This document shows positions 63,982-64,000 of a DNA stretch of 64,000 bases, in pieces (within the stretch, counting starts at the first letter, position 1; every line of letters begins with the position of its first letter). A program made the translations under genes and the position numbers. The notes under the pieces were generated by a model. It saw nothing but the letters and a program-made list of their open reading frames with translations. It searched no databases and had not been told where the DNA came from. Source of the stretch: Flavobacterium lutivivi (GTDB lineage Bacteria; Bacteroidota; Bacteroidia; Flavobacteriales; Flavobacteriaceae); assembly GCF_014642275.1 (NCBI RefSeq), contig NZ_BMIM01000012.1:26067-90066 (forward strand), read 5' to 3'.

Positions 63982-64000
63982 CACGCTCAAAAGCAAACAG

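Noticed and set aside
1-64000. CRISPR arrays, tRNA or rRNA genes, insertion sequences, prophage
   Set aside because: None seen: no regularly spaced repeats, no cloverleaf or rRNA-like sequence, and no transposase or integrase motif in any plausible frame.

Overview
The window is low-GC chromosomal DNA from a member of the Bacteroidota, most likely a Flavobacterium-like flavobacterium. Evidence: a type IX secretion / gliding-motility C-terminal domain, a GldI-type gliding lipoprotein, a fused CcoN-CcoO cbb3 oxidase, DUF5606, the promoter motif TAnnTTTG (Bacteroidota sigma factor) in front of many genes, and few Shine-Dalgarno sequences. No rRNA, tRNA, CRISPR array, insertion sequence or phage was seen. 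No gene-free stretch exceeds about 225 bases.

Layout. 1-5 kb: partial bifunctional RelA/SpoT, a secreted serine hydrolase, a SpoU-type RNA methyltransferase and a large T9SS-exported protein. 5.2-16 kb: a surface-glycan locus with FdtB/FdtC/FdtA-like enzymes for a dTDP-3-acylamino-3,6-dideoxyhexose, a Wzx-like flippase, four glycosyltransferases, a FemAB-like acyltransferase, a 2OG-Fe(II) oxygenase and a polytopic membrane protein. 16-25 kb: FtsE, a 1004-residue TPR protein paired with an outer-membrane barrel, a GreA-like protein, a VOC protein, asparagine synthetase and heme A synthase. 25.5-28 kb: cca and sua5-type genes separated by a 423-bp unit, bounded by inverted repeats, that carries a GxxExxY gene. 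28-34 kb: a second envelope/glycan cluster (LpxL-like acyltransferase, LTA-synthase-like sulfatase, four glycosyltransferases of which two are tandem paralogues). 34-38.6 kb: dapD, ruvX, def, DUF5606 and mazG. 38.6-40.4 kb: a small accessory island with long repeats, a lipoprotein and an AlbA_2 protein.

40.5-53 kb: an amino-acid permease, then a microaerobic respiration module: a Crp/Fnr regulator divergent from ccoI-ccoS-ccoNO-ccoQ-ccoP-ccoG-fixH-tauE/ccoH-like, with hemN nearby. Three near-identical palindromes (ATGAY-N4-RTCAT) lie before ccoI, ccoS and hemN. Each has its centre exactly 36.5 bp from the last G of the -7 element, so they form a visible small regulon and one of the two strongest findings here. 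53-57 kb: an operon of a DHH phosphoesterase, GldI and two cyclophilin-FKBP fusion isomerases. 57-60.5 kb: crcB, rluF, and a cyanophycinase / isoaspartyl-peptidase / lipoprotein operon. 60.6-63.8 kb: the conserved thrS-infC-rpmI-rplT cluster, in which infC appears to start at a rare AUA codon.

The best candidates for something new are the FNR-like regulon, the inverted-repeat-bounded GxxExxY unit (whose nuclease-like protein has lost a catalytic Glu), and the cassette-like repeats at 38.7-40.4 kb. All calls come from reading the sequence; no database search was run.
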